Positions 1 through 8,531 of a stretch of DNA of 64,000 nucleotides are shown one piece after another. Below the pieces are notes generated by a model. The model saw only the letters and a program-made list of their open reading frames with translations, was not told where the DNA came from and did no database searches. How positions within the stretch are numbered: position 1 is the first letter of the stretch; every line of letters starts with the position of its first letter. The translations under genes and the position numbers were made by a program. Source of the DNA: Hymenobacter properus (lineage in GTDB: Bacteria > Bacteroidota > Bacteroidia > Cytophagales > Hymenobacteraceae); NCBI RefSeq assembly GCF_015694735.1, contig NZ_JADQDP010000003.1, forward strand, positions 1 to 64,000. Direction: 5' to 3'.

Positions 1-33
1 TGCAAAGGTAAGAAGAAGTTTTGAAGTGGCAAG
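1..33 (-). promoter_or_regulatory. Bacteroidota-type promoter, leftward (copy 1)
   Basis: On the minus strand a -33-like CTTG (30-33) is followed after 19 nt by TACCTTTG (3-10), matching the Bacteroidota TTTG-N19-21-TAnnTTTG pattern. The transcribed gene lies outside the window. Confidence 0.6.
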
Positions 34-106
34 CAAAAAGTGAAAATTTTTATTTTTCGTTTGCTTCGCTTTTCAACCCCTGCCCGCCTCCTTTCGAAGC
101 GGGGTG

Positions 107-139
107 CAAAGGTAAGGCCCTTTTTTCGACTCTCGCAAG
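107..139 (-). promoter_or_regulatory. Bacteroidota-type promoter, leftward (copy 2)
   Basis: The minus strand reads CTTG (136-139), then 21 nt, then TACCTTTG (107-114) followed by CACC. It has the same layout and flanking bases as copies 1 and 3, which supports stacked promoters for one strongly expressed unit. Confidence 0.6.
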
Positions 140-288
140 CGGCACCGAAAATTTATTTTTCTAGCACTTTGCGGAGCCGGCACGGGAAGCAAGACAAGCG
201 CCACTCCCGGCAAGTTCCCGACCTTGTCATTTTTTTGCCGCAGCGGTTGCGTTGGCAAAACCCGAGGCCCTGTTGGCGATTGGGAGTG

Positions 289-320
289 CAAAAGTAGGGG
301 GATTTTTTGGAGAAGGCAAG
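289..320 (-). promoter_or_regulatory. Bacteroidota-type promoter, leftward (copy 3)
   Basis: The minus strand reads CTTG (317-320), then 20 nt, then TACTTTTG (289-296). It is the most distal of three tandem elements that all point out of the window. Confidence 0.55.
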
Positions 321-426
321 GGAGTCGCGAAAACTTTCTCGAGCAACAGGCCGTATTAGCGCGGTTTCTCAATGATGTTCCGTTTGCAATCAATAACTTA
401 TGGCGAGCGAAGAATCTTGATAAAAA

Positions 427-1773
427 TTAGCGAATGGGCTCGGGAGCGAAGAATTCAGTGAGGTCGGGACGGTGTTGGCGGGTGCGCTGGGACTCGTATT
501 GGCGGATTAGGCGGCCTAATTGGGCGAGGAAGGGCTGGCCGATGGTGTCATATTCGTAGGCGCCGTCGTTGATGATGCCGTCTTGGTTGACGTAGAGGAC
601 GGCGCTGAGGAGGAATTCGGACTGGTGGAGGGAGTCGGCGAAGTAGGAGACATCGGCAAGGTAGCCGTGAGACATACCGACGATGTTGTAGATGCGGAGG
701 GTGGATTGCTGGGGTAAGTCGGGGTTGCGGCCGTAGTAGAGGTATTTTTTGTAGGCGTCGAAATAGCGGGTGGGGGCGTAAAGGTGGAAGCCGGACTCGT
801 GGGGAGTGGTGTGGAGGTAGCGGCGCAGGAAGGCGTAATCGGTAGTGGTGAGATGGGGACGTTGGGCGGTGGGGACGGATTCGGGGAAGAGGATATTTTG
901 GAGGAAGGCGGTGATGTCGGGGAGCGGGAGGTGGTTGGCGGTGGTGAAGTCGTAGGGTTCGGGGATGAGGCGACGGCCAGCCTGGTGGGCGCGGCCTTTG
1001 AGGACGCGGCCAAGGGGGCTGCGGTAGATGATGGGATTGAATTGAGCTGGCTGCTTGTATAAGGTGTCGCCGGTAGGGGTGTGGAAGCTGATGGGATTTG
1101 TGTGACGGTTGGCGGCGGTGTCGCAGGGGGCGAAACGGCGGGTGATGCGGGCGTTGGGGTAGCCGAGTTCCTGGAGACGCTGGTTAAGGTGGCGTTGGCC
1201 GAGGAATTCGTAGAGGCGGTTGTAGGCGACGTTGTCGCTCACCAAGAGCATGCGCTTTATATAATTGCCGACGGTGGCGGTGCGGTCGGAGTCGGCGGGG
1301 GCGGCGAAGGGGACGGGGGTTTGGCAGCGGAAGGCGGTGCCGGTGGCCATGATGGTGCGGCGCGTGACGCCCGGCTGGTGTAGGTCGTTGAGCTTTTCGA
1401 GGGAGAGGGCAACGACGGGGAACTTGACCAGGCTGGCGGGGTTGAAGTACTGGCGGGGGTTGAGGTGGAAGATATGGGGATTGAAGGTGGGGCGGTTCTG
1501 GGCGTCGCGGTCGATTTGAGTGTAGATGATTTGGAGTTCGTATTGCGGGTTTTGGGCGACGCGCTTTAATAAGGAAGTTGTTTTTAGGAGCGAGTCTAGG
1601 AGTGGGGAATCTCCTGCTAGGAGCCCGTCCGGGTCTCCCATATGCTTCATGCGCAGAGTTCCATGGTGAGAGGATGCCAAATGGCTACTGGCGGCTATTG
1701 TAGTTATTGTTAATAGGAATGCTGCTCCTATTATATAGTATATAGCGAGGCGGGATTGCGAGTGCGTTTTCAT
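427..1773 (-). CDS. Exported serine hydrolase (class A beta-lactamase fold)
   Basis: This 448-residue protein has an N-terminal hydrophobic segment (about residues 9-29), so it is probably exported or membrane-anchored. The fold family is serine beta-lactamase/penicillin-binding protein: an SxxK box (SLVK, 114-117) sits in the expected NPASLVK-F context and an SDN box lies at 179-181. The third box, normally KTG or, in relatives, NKxG, reads NIVG at 363-366, so its lysine is missing. The substrate is unknown; a cell-wall or peptide role is inferred from the fold only. The start was taken at the ATG at 1773, before the hydrophobic segment, rather than 13 codons upstream inside the preceding terminator. 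It lies downstream of a lipoprotein gene but is separated from it by that terminator. Confidence 0.8.
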   Translation of the reverse strand: MKTHSQSRLAIYYIIGAAFLLTITTIAASSHLASSHHGTLRMKHMGDPDGLLAGDSPLLDSLLKTTSLLKRVAQNPQYELQIIYTQIDRDAQNRPTFNPHIFHLNPRQYFNPASLVKFPVVALSLEKLNDLHQPGVTRRTIMATGTAFRCQTPVPFAAPADSDRTATVGNYIKRMLLVSDNVAYNRLYEFLGQRHLNQRLQELGYPNARITRRFAPCDTAANRHTNPISFHTPTGDTLYKQPAQFNPIIYRSPLGRVLKGRAHQAGRRLIPEPYDFTTANHLPLPDITAFLQNILFPESVPTAQRPHLTTTDYAFLRRYLHTTPHESGFHLYAPTRYFDAYKKYLYYGRNPDLPQQSTLRIYNIVGMSHGYLADVSYFADSLHQSEFLLSAVLYVNQDGIINDGAYEYDTIGQPFLAQLGRLIRQYESQRTRQHRPDLTEFFAPEPIR

Positions 1774-1779
1774 AACATA

Positions 1780-1816
1780 GCGAAATAAAAAGGGCCGTGA
1801 TGAAGTCACCACGGCC
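1780..1816 (-). terminator. Rho-independent terminator after lipoprotein gene
   Basis: The inverted repeat AGGGCCGTG / CACGGCCCT (9-bp arms, 10-nt loop, 1790-1817 region) is followed on the minus strand by TTTTTATTT. It lies 24 nt past the stop at 1841 and overlaps the region just upstream of the serine hydrolase start. Confidence 0.75.
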
Positions 1817-1840
1817 CTGTGGGCGGTTTTTATACGGTTG

Positions 1841-3112
1841 TTAATCGGCCAAAGGGACTAAGCGCTTGGCGAGAAGGAGGTTGGAATCGGTTTGGCGCCA
1901 GTTGTAGCCGGTGCCGAAGGGGAGCGGCTTTGGCTTGTTCACGGTGTCGTGGTATGCGGCGGTGAGTTCGGGCTGGTACTGCTTGGCAAAAAGGTTGATG
2001 GGGCGACGGTAGGTGCCGTAGTAGTTGAACTGCCAAGCGCCTTTCTGGAAGTACTTCATGGCGATGCCGGAATCGTCTTGCAGGATGTAGCGGCTGCGAC
2101 GGAGGACGGTACGGCGCACTTTGTTGAAATACGACTTGTGCATGAGGTAGGTGGCCGACTTCACATAGGTGGTGAGGGGGCCGAGGTGACGCACGAATTC
2201 CAGCGGGGCGCTTTTAGTGGTAAGTTTCCAGTCGCTGAGGTCGGCGGAGAAATAGTAGACGGTTTTGGGTTGGCCGTCTGGGCCACGCAGCTTCATTTCG
2301 ACGCCGGGAATGGCTTTGGGGTCGAGGGCCTGCGTAGTGTCTTTGGGGGCGTCCTGGAGCTGGCCGACGGCATCGAGCTGCACGGGGCGGATGGTGGTGA
2401 TTTGGTTACCGGTGCGGGCGGCGAAGAGCATCATGAGGGGCAGGGCGCCGTCGAGTTCGACGGATTTCAGGTCCACGGCCATGTCGTTGGTGCGGAAGAA
2501 GCTGAAATTGAGTACCGACCAAAGCGAAGTTTTGACGGCTGGCAACAGCTTGGGATTTTCGAGGGAGGCGCGGGCCGGGATGCTGCCCACGGGCTCGAGG
2601 CCGATGAGCACGTAGGTTTGGCTGGTGGGGAACATCGTGAAGACGTTCAGGAAGTCGGGGCCGCTGAATGGGTAGAAGATGGTGGGGCTGTTGGCGTGCA
2701 CGGAGTCGAGCTCGGTGTTGGCCCACTGCGTCATGCGCGTGGTGTGGGAGGCGCGGTATTTATCCCAGCTTTTATCCTGGTCTTTGGCGAAAGCCTGCCA
2801 AGCAGGTGTAGCGGCCAACGTGCTGAGGTTGCTGTGCTGGCTGGGTTGTAGGCCGCCGAGGAACAGGGCCACATCCTGGGCGTAGGCGGTATCGGGGGCG
2901 GCGGTGGGCTTGAGCTTGGCAGCCGTATTGGAAGGTTTTTCGCTGACGCTAGGTGCTGGGTGCTGGGTCGGGTCGATGGCATCGGCCGTGCTAGCCATGG
3001 TTTCTTCCTTGGTGGAAGTCGTGGTTTCAGTTTTTTTGGCCGACTCGGAGCAGGCAGAAAGCAGAAGCAAAGCGGCAGGCAGCAGCCGAAGCACAGCGGT
3101 GCGGAGAAACAT
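1841..3112 (-). CDS. Lipoprotein of unknown function
   Basis: This 423-residue protein starts with a lipoprotein signal peptide ending in a clear lipobox (LLSAC, cysteine at about residue 21). A Ser/Thr/Lys/Glu-rich linker follows, then a globular domain that I do not recognise. The mature part is rich in aromatic and Thr/Ser residues and has a basic stretch (RRTVLRRSRY) in the C-terminal third. The ATG at 3112 was chosen because it places the signal peptide at the N-terminus; the longer frame adds ten non-signal residues. The gene is monocistronic by layout, with a terminator directly behind it. The predicted location is the periplasm or outer membrane. Confidence 0.75.
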   Translation of the reverse strand: MFLRTAVLRLLPAALLLLSACSESAKKTETTTSTKEETMASTADAIDPTQHPAPSVSEKPSNTAAKLKPTAAPDTAYAQDVALFLGGLQPSQHSNLSTLAATPAWQAFAKDQDKSWDKYRASHTTRMTQWANTELDSVHANSPTIFYPFSGPDFLNVFTMFPTSQTYVLIGLEPVGSIPARASLENPKLLPAVKTSLWSVLNFSFFRTNDMAVDLKSVELDGALPLMMLFAARTGNQITTIRPVQLDAVGQLQDAPKDTTQALDPKAIPGVEMKLRGPDGQPKTVYYFSADLSDWKLTTKSAPLEFVRHLGPLTTYVKSATYLMHKSYFNKVRRTVLRRSRYILQDDSGIAMKYFQKGAWQFNYYGTYRRPINLFAKQYQPELTAAYHDTVNKPKPLPFGTGYNWRQTDSNLLLAKRLVPLAD

Positions 3113-3238
3113 TATTAGGGTACTGAATGATTGGGAGCGCAAGTTACGGACGGGCTCGCCCTACACGCCTCCCCTACCCGCTGCTAGTGCATGAACAGAG
3201 AGCCACGCGAGGACTGCATTCAGTAAATACAACAGCCT

Positions 3239-4597
3239 TCAGTAGCGGCTGCGGCTGTGCGCCTCTTCCGTTGCATTTGCGGCGGTAGTACCTGGCAGCC
3301 GGGTGGCGAGGAAATACACCAACGCCCCCACCAACAGCGTAGCCAAACCGTAGAACGACTCCCAAGGCTTGTCGCGCAGAATGAAAAACAACGTCCAGCC
3401 GCTGAGGGCCAGGAAAAGCAGCGGGGTGACGGGGTAACCCCAAGCGCGGTAGGGTCGCGGCGCATGGGGCTGGCGCCAACGGAAGATGAACAAGCCCAGC
3501 ACTGTGAGAAAGGTGAACAGATTCAGCACGAAGCCGGCGTAGACCAGCACGCCCTGAAAGCTGGGCTTGAGAATAAAGGCCAGCGTGATGACCGTTTGCA
3601 GCAACAGGGCGCGCACGGGAATGCCAGCGCGGCTTTTGGGTGCGAGGAAGCGCAGGGCAGGCAAGTCCTCCCCCATTGTTTGGACGATGCGAGGGCCGGC
3701 GAATACCATCGAGCTGATGGTGGAAACCAGCAGCGCCGCGATGACGCCGCCCATCAGCCGGCCGCCGAGCGGGCCAAACAGCGAAGTAGCCGCCACGAAA
3801 CCGACTTCGACCTGGCCTTTCAACCCTGCGAGCGACGTGGAACGGAGGAATACGTAATTCAGCCCGACATATAAGAGTAGCACTACGACGGTGCCCGCCA
3901 GCAGAATGCGGGAGAGGTTGCGCCGCGGGTTTTCAATTTCGCCGGTGACATACACAGCGGCATTCCAACCGGAATAAGCGTAGCTTACAAACACAAGGCT
4001 TACGGCAAAAGCCGGGCTGAGCAAGGCGCGCCAACCATCCGCATCGGGCCGAAAGCTTAGGGGCTGCCCCTCCCCCACTGCCATGCCCACGCCAATGAAC
4101 ACAACCAGCACGGCTACTTTCAGGGCCGTGATGACCACCTGCAGGCGGCTACCGGCGCGGGTGCTGCTGCCGTGCACTAATGCCAAGGCCAATACCACGG
4201 CCACCGACAGCCATTGTGGCTCCAGGCCCGGCCACACGCTCTTAGCGTACTGTCCCAGCGCCAGCGCGGCGAGGGCCGTGGGCGCTGCGAAACCCACCGT
4301 GGCCGATACCCAACCCGAGAGAAAGCCCAGCGCAGGGTGGTAAATCTGGCTCAGGTAGTGGTATTCGCCGCCCGAGCGCGGCATGGCCGAGGCCAATTCG
4401 GCGTAGCTCACGGCTCCGCACAGGGCAATGAGGCCGCCCACCAGCCACAGCATGAGCAGCGCAAAGCCGCTTTCGATGCCCATTACCTGAAAGCCGAGGC
4501 TGGTGAAAACCCCCGTGCCCACCATATTGGCCACCACGATAGCCGCGCCGGTGAGAAAAGTAATTTTATAGGGACTGGCAGGCAAATTATCGGGCAT
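3239..4597 (-). CDS. APC-family amino acid permease
   Basis: This 452-residue polytopic membrane protein has about twelve hydrophobic segments. The first segment carries the unwound-helix motif typical of APC transporters (GAAIVVANMVGTGVF), and the second ends in SYAELASAMPRSGGEY, the signature region of amino acid/polyamine permeases. The likely role is secondary uptake or exchange of an amino acid or related amine across the inner membrane; the substrate cannot be read from the sequence. The start was set at ATG 4597, because the upstream 18 codons of the longer frame run toward an intergenic inverted repeat and look non-coding. There is no obvious operon partner. Confidence 0.88.
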   Translation of the reverse strand: MPDNLPASPYKITFLTGAAIVVANMVGTGVFTSLGFQVMGIESGFALLMLWLVGGLIALCGAVSYAELASAMPRSGGEYHYLSQIYHPALGFLSGWVSATVGFAAPTALAALALGQYAKSVWPGLEPQWLSVAVVLALALVHGSSTRAGSRLQVVITALKVAVLVVFIGVGMAVGEGQPLSFRPDADGWRALLSPAFAVSLVFVSYAYSGWNAAVYVTGEIENPRRNLSRILLAGTVVVLLLYVGLNYVFLRSTSLAGLKGQVEVGFVAATSLFGPLGGRLMGGVIAALLVSTISSMVFAGPRIVQTMGEDLPALRFLAPKSRAGIPVRALLLQTVITLAFILKPSFQGVLVYAGFVLNLFTFLTVLGLFIFRWRQPHAPRPYRAWGYPVTPLLFLALSGWTLFFILRDKPWESFYGLATLLVGALVYFLATRLPGTTAANATEEAHSRSRY

Positions 4598-4645
4598 GGT
4601 GCAAAGATGCGAACCAACTGCCCGACGAGACGGAGCAAAAAAGAA

Positions 4646-4746
4646 CGTCATGCTGAGCGCCGCCGAAGCATTTTTACCGCAATAGTTAACCCTCTCGATT
4701 GAGTTACGTTGCGCGGCAGAGATGCTTCGGCAAGCTCAGCATGACG
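4646..4746. repeat. Inverted-repeat element, family 1, copy A
   Basis: The arms at 4646-4671 (CGTCATGCTGAGC...GAAGCAT) and 4722-4746 (its imperfect reverse complement) enclose about 50 nt. It lies between the APC permease start and the DUF2480 stop. It belongs to the same family as the elements at 12777, 21428, 34565, 48537 and 50226. It has no coding potential of its own. Confidence 0.85.
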
Positions 4747-4766
4747 TGGTGTTATTCTATCCGCCT

Positions 4767-5288
4767 TTACTGCGCCACCGCTTTGGGCTTCTTGTAGAGC
4801 GGAACGGTGCTGCACGGCTCGCCGTACATAATGCTGCTCGTGACGGGCAGCAGCTTCTGCATGATGGCTACGTAGGCGAAGGTGGGCACAGGCTTGTCGC
4901 CGCAGCCCTTCACCACCAGTTTAGCATCGCGGTATTCTTCGGCATCGATGGCGGCAATGGCTTCTTCGAACAGCGACTGCTCCAGCCCATCGAGGTTGCC
5001 GAATACATAGCGGTGGGCGTGGCCCTGGAGTTTGGTGGCGAGCAGCATGTAGGCCCAGGTGGGCACAATGGCATCGGCGGAGCAAATAATAGCCACGTTT
5101 TTGCCGTCGTACTGCGTCCAGTCGTGGGTTTTTACAAACTCGCGGAAGTCTTTTTCGCGCAGCATCAGGCCGTGAAAAAGGTTGTCTTTGATGTCGTACA
5201 CCACCCGCTCGCCGGGATGAATAAACTCTTCCAGGTTGAGAGTGATTAGACCAGAGTTGGCGACGCGGTTGACGAAGAGAGGTTCCAT
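4767..5288 (-). CDS. DUF2480 family protein
   Basis: This 173-residue soluble protein matches, by overall pattern, the Bacteroidota-restricted DUF2480 family: an N-terminal FVNRVANSGLITLNLEE-like opening, a central block with DWTQYDGKNVAIICSADAIVP, and a conserved GCGDKPVP segment. There is no signal peptide or membrane segment. The biochemical function of the family is unknown to me. It sits downstream of tsaB on the same strand with an 80-nt gap, so co-transcription is possible. Its length is typical for the family. Confidence 0.85.
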   Translation of the reverse strand: MEPLFVNRVANSGLITLNLEEFIHPGERVVYDIKDNLFHGLMLREKDFREFVKTHDWTQYDGKNVAIICSADAIVPTWAYMLLATKLQGHAHRYVFGNLDGLEQSLFEEAIAAIDAEEYRDAKLVVKGCGDKPVPTFAYVAIMQKLLPVTSSIMYGEPCSTVPLYKKPKAVAQ

Positions 5289-5368
5289 ATGGTAGCGCGG
5301 ACTTTGTGGTCCGCGTATTTATTGGTGAATGTTCGGCCGGCGCGGGGGTGCGAACTACAACGTCCGCA

Positions 5369-6064
5369 CTACTTCGCTTTGGGCGTGGTGGTGTATACTT
5401 CTTTCAGGTAGAAAGGCTCGTAGTAGGCCACGTCTTGGAATTCTTGCCGATGAAAAGCCGCTACGCCCAGCTGTCCCACTGCAATGGCCGAAGGCTCAAT
5501 CCCCGCCAAGAAACCCGCGTTGGGATGCGCCCCCAGTACCGCCTGAAACTTGGCCGCGCCGTGACCGAAGAATAACACGGAACGGTGGGCTAATTGTTCG
5601 GCCAGCGTGTCGGCGTCGAGCAACAGCGGCGTGGGGGCTAGCACCTCCTGCCCGTCGTGGGTGTAGAGGGCGGCGTACACTTCCTGCCGCCGGGCATCCA
5701 GCATGGGGCAAAACAGATAATTTTCGGGCCGTGCCGTGACGGCCGCCACCTGCGCCGCCAGCGCCCGCAGCGTGCTCACAGCCACCAGCGGAATATCGAG
5801 CGCGAAGCATAAGCCTTTGGCAGCTGCCCCGCCAATACGCAGGCCGGTGTATGAGCCTGGCCCGTCGCTCACGGCCACGGCGGAGAGGTCGGACAATTGG
5901 TGGCCGGTATTTGCCAGCAATTGCTCGATGAGCACCGTGAGGTGGGTGGAGTGCGACTTATCGAGCCGCAATTCGGACTGACCGATTAGGGAGCCGTCGG
6001 CGATGCGGTGTAGGGCCACTGAGCAGACGGGGGAAGAGGTTTCGAGGGAGAGGAGTAAACTCAT
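5369..6064 (-). CDS. tsaB: tRNA threonylcarbamoyladenosine biosynthesis protein TsaB
   Basis: This 231-residue ASKHA-fold protein is the scaffold/activator partner of TsaD and TsaE in making the universal t6A37 modification of ANN-decoding tRNAs. The N-terminal LLSLETSSPVCSVAL strand-turn and the VSDGPGSYTGLRIG segment are hallmark TsaB motifs. The ATG at 6064 is preferred over the ORF's longer start because the conserved first strand begins just after it. Its start lies 4 nt from the stop of a small AT-richer hypothetical gene. It is cytoplasmic. Confidence 0.92.
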   Translation of the reverse strand: MSLLLSLETSSPVCSVALHRIADGSLIGQSELRLDKSHSTHLTVLIEQLLANTGHQLSDLSAVAVSDGPGSYTGLRIGGAAAKGLCFALDIPLVAVSTLRALAAQVAAVTARPENYLFCPMLDARRQEVYAALYTHDGQEVLAPTPLLLDADTLAEQLAHRSVLFFGHGAAKFQAVLGAHPNAGFLAGIEPSAIAVGQLGVAAFHRQEFQDVAYYEPFYLKEVYTTTPKAK

Positions 6065-6068
6065 TAAA

Positions 6069-6398
6069 CTAATCGGCAATTGCTTCAAACGGTATTCTTA
6101 TCATACCATCAACTATGCTGTAGTATACGTTTTCAACTTGTAATAACGAGACCAATGCATTTAAATGATTCCATTGTTTTGGCGCAACCAATCTGCCTAT
6201 GTGTTCCATTGCAATTGGATTGATTTCAAGCCATTCCACTTCTCTGAATGACCATGGTCCGATTATCTCAATGTATGCCCTTACTGGAAGGCCTATGCCA
6301 CTACCCCATGCTTCTGGACCGTCATCACGCTTCAATTTAAGCCTTGCTTGAAACTTAAGCTGATTTGATAAAGCGGCAATTTTCTCTATTCGCCTCAT
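6069..6398 (-). CDS. Small hypothetical protein, AT-richer
   Basis: This 109-residue protein has no signal peptide or membrane segment and I do not recognise its family. It has a basic N-terminal half (QLKFQARLKLKRDD) and an aromatic/acidic middle (GPWSFREVEWLEINP). Base composition is visibly lower in GC than neighbouring tsaB and ctpA, as it is for the adjacent small gene upstream. The stop lies 4 nt before the tsaB start. The frame is supported by plausible amino acid composition and tight packing only. The two neighbours may have arrived together. Confidence 0.55.
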   Translation of the reverse strand: MRRIEKIAALSNQLKFQARLKLKRDDGPEAWGSGIGLPVRAYIEIIGPWSFREVEWLEINPIAMEHIGRLVAPKQWNHLNALVSLLQVENVYYSIVDGMIRIPFEAIAD

Positions 6399-6428
6399 GA
6401 AGAGCAGTGAGCGCAGATTTTTGAAGTT

Positions 6429-6743
6429 CTACGAATTATAACCCTGCGCATCCATCAGCATTTGGGTAACAAATTCTTCTGTGTTTGCAAACAGCTTCGT
6501 CGAAGGCCAAAGTCTTAATTCGGCCATACCACTCCAAGTCAGATGCACCAGCGCTAATCTGAAATTGACATTTTCGCTTAATGTTTCAAAAAGAACGTCG
6601 TCGCAATCTACTCGACGGCCGAGTGCGCGCAGGTTGATACCATACAGCGCATTATCGGACGAAAGCTCCCGGCGCAATTCTTCTTCAATTGATGCTTGTT
6701 CGCCACCAACAGCTGCCCAAGGCTCTATAAAATCGATTTGCAT
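6429..6743 (-). CDS. Small hypothetical protein, AT-richer
   Basis: This is a 104-residue soluble protein counted from ATG 6743; a TTG five codons upstream is possible. The sequence begins MQIDFIEPWAAVGG and contains a charged stretch (SIEEELRRELSSD). No family is recognised. It is 30 nt upstream of the next small gene on the same strand, and both have lower GC than the surroundings. A ctpA terminator lies 14 nt upstream of its start, so it needs its own promoter, which I could not identify. Confidence 0.55.
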   Translation of the reverse strand: MQIDFIEPWAAVGGEQASIEEELRRELSSDNALYGINLRALGRRVDCDDVLFETLSENVNFRLALVHLTWSGMAELRLWPSTKLFANTEEFVTQMLMDAQGYNS

Positions 6744-6756
6744 TTCATATTTCAAC

Positions 6757-6789
6757 AAAAAAGCAGGCGCCTCTCAGCGCCTGCTTTTT
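6757..6789 (-). terminator. Terminator after ctpA-type protease
   Basis: The perfect 10-bp stem AAGCAGGCGC / GCGCCTGCTT with a 6-nt loop is followed on the minus strand by a T-run. It lies 22 nt beyond the stop at 6811. A T-run on the plus-strand side also makes it potentially bidirectional. Confidence 0.85.
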
Positions 6790-6810
6790 CAATTCTAACG
6801 CAACTCAAAA

Positions 6811-8505
6811 TTACTTCGTCCCGGCCGACTTGCGGGCGCTGGCGGCCTGGCCGGTGGGCTTCAGCAGGGCAGCGTAGCGGTTCGGGTCGTTCAGCACCGC
6901 TACCGCGGCAATGATGTTGGGGTCGTCGTCGAAGCCGGCTTCGGTGCGGCCCTTCTCGAAGTAATAGCGCGACACGATTTCCTGCTCCAGCAGCTCCTTG
7001 ATTTCGGGCTTGAAGCGCTGCAGGTCGTTGGCCTTGTTCACGGTGATTTTCTTGCGGACGGCTTCCAGCTCCAGCTTCACATCGTCGTAGTGCTTTTCCT
7101 CTTTCACCTTTTTGCTGAGGTCGGTGAGGGCCTTCTCGGCGTCGGTGCTGTAGCTGATGTTTTTGCCCTGCAGGTAGCCCACAAACTTCTGGTAGTCGGC
7201 ATCTGTGAGCTTGAACTGCCGGGCCGGCGCGATGGTGGGGTGCTCGGCGCGGAAACGAGTGGCGTAGTCGAAGAGGTAGTTTTTTTGGAGCAGGATGCGG
7301 GTAATGTCGGCAATTTCGCGGTCCTGCACCTCAATATCGGGGGCCACGCCGCCACCGTCGTACACAGTGCGGCCGGCAGTGGTTTTGAAGGCCGTGCGCA
7401 ATGAATCGGGGAATTTACCCAGCGTGCCGTCCTCGGCGCGGTGCGCGTAGTCAATTTCCTGAATGCAGCGGCCGCTGGGGATGTAGTACTTGGCGGTCGT
7501 CACCTTCAGCTGCGAATTGTAGCTCAGCGGCCGGGTGGCCTGCACGAGGCCCTTGCCGAAGGTGCGTTCGCCCACCAGCACGGCGCGGTCGTAGTCTTGC
7601 AGCACACCCGACACGATTTCCGAGGCCGACGCCGAGCGGTTGCTCGTGATGATGGCAATGGGAATCTGGGTATCGAGCGGCACGTCGAGGGCCTTGTAAG
7701 TCTTGTTCCACTCCGTCACTTTGCCCTTGGTGCTCACCACATCGAGGCCCTTATCAATGAACAGGTTGGAAATGTTGACGGCCTCATTCAGCAGGCCGCC
7801 GGGGTTGTCGCGGATGTCGAACACGATTTTCTTCGCGCCCTGCTCCTTGAGTTTGGTCACGGCGGTGCGCACTTCCTTGCCCGCGTCTACCGTGAAGCCG
7901 CCGAGCTGGAAGTAGCCCACGTCGCCGGAAATCATGCCGGTGTAAGGCACGTTGTCCAGGTGAATCTTATCAAGGGCAATGTCTATCTGCACGGGCTTTT
8001 CCTGACCGTAGCGGGTCACGAGCAGCTTCACCGTCGAGTTGGCTTGGCCTTTCAGCAACTTGCCGATGTCGGAATTCGATTTTTTATCGACCACCACACC
8101 GTTGATGTCGAGGATTTCATCGCCGGGGAGCAGGCCAGCTTTTTGGGCCGGGTAGCCTTCCAGGGTACTGGTCACCACGGCCTTGCCGTTGCGCTTCGCC
8201 ACCGAAGCCCCGATGCCGCCGTACTGCCCGGTGGTCATGGTACGGAAGTCCTCGATGTCGTCTTCCGGAATGTAGTTGGTGTAGGGGTCGAGTGAGCGCA
8301 GCATGGCGTCGATGCCGGTTTTTACCAGCTTCGCGGGCGTAATCTCGTCGACGTAATAGGTATTGACCTCCTTGAAGAGCGTGGCGAAAATATCCAGATT
8401 CTTCGCGATTTCGAAATACCGCTCGTTGTCGGAAGCGGCGCGGAACGATACCAAACCCAGCGTGCTCAGGGCCAGGGCAGCGAGTAGCTTTTTGCGGATA
8501 GTCAT
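6811..8505 (-). CDS. C-terminal processing protease, S41 family
   Basis: This 564-residue exported serine protease of the Prc/CtpA type trims or degrades envelope proteins from their C-termini. An N-terminal hydrophobic signal covers residues 5-22, a PDZ domain spans about 85-170 (with GIGASV and AGLLPGDEILDING), and the catalytic S41 domain follows. The nucleophile lies in SASASE (291-296) and the general-base lysine is Lys318 in TFGKGLVQ. The C-terminal region is charged and helical, as in the long Bacteroidota members. The ATG at 8505 is directly followed by the signal peptide. rnpA lies just upstream on the same strand (26-nt gap) and a strong terminator follows. Confidence 0.93.
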   Translation of the reverse strand: MTIRKKLLAALALSTLGLVSFRAASDNERYFEIAKNLDIFATLFKEVNTYYVDEITPAKLVKTGIDAMLRSLDPYTNYIPEDDIEDFRTMTTGQYGGIGASVAKRNGKAVVTSTLEGYPAQKAGLLPGDEILDINGVVVDKKSNSDIGKLLKGQANSTVKLLVTRYGQEKPVQIDIALDKIHLDNVPYTGMISGDVGYFQLGGFTVDAGKEVRTAVTKLKEQGAKKIVFDIRDNPGGLLNEAVNISNLFIDKGLDVVSTKGKVTEWNKTYKALDVPLDTQIPIAIITSNRSASASEIVSGVLQDYDRAVLVGERTFGKGLVQATRPLSYNSQLKVTTAKYYIPSGRCIQEIDYAHRAEDGTLGKFPDSLRTAFKTTAGRTVYDGGGVAPDIEVQDREIADITRILLQKNYLFDYATRFRAEHPTIAPARQFKLTDADYQKFVGYLQGKNISYSTDAEKALTDLSKKVKEEKHYDDVKLELEAVRKKITVNKANDLQRFKPEIKELLEQEIVSRYYFEKGRTEAGFDDDPNIIAAVAVLNDPNRYAALLKPTGQAASARKSAGTK

Positions 8506-8531
8506 ACGGAAAGGATAGCGGCTGGGCGAAT

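Larger units (their letters stand above)
1..426. other. Gene-free promoter region at left edge
   Basis: No convincing coding frame is present; open frames here are short and have no family features. The stretch is AT-rich compared with its surroundings and carries three leftward promoter-like elements (annotated separately), with T/A tracts between them. It lies just beyond the stop of the serine hydrolase, so it must drive something to the left of the window. Confidence 0.6.

Noticed and set aside
1..426. Small coding genes in the left-edge region
   Set aside because: Open frames of 68-106 codons overlap on both strands with no family features; promoter elements explain the stretch better.
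1892..2851. 319-codon plus-strand frame opposite the lipoprotein gene
   Set aside because: Gly/Val/Glu-rich shadow without signal or domain; the lipobox on the other strand marks the real gene.
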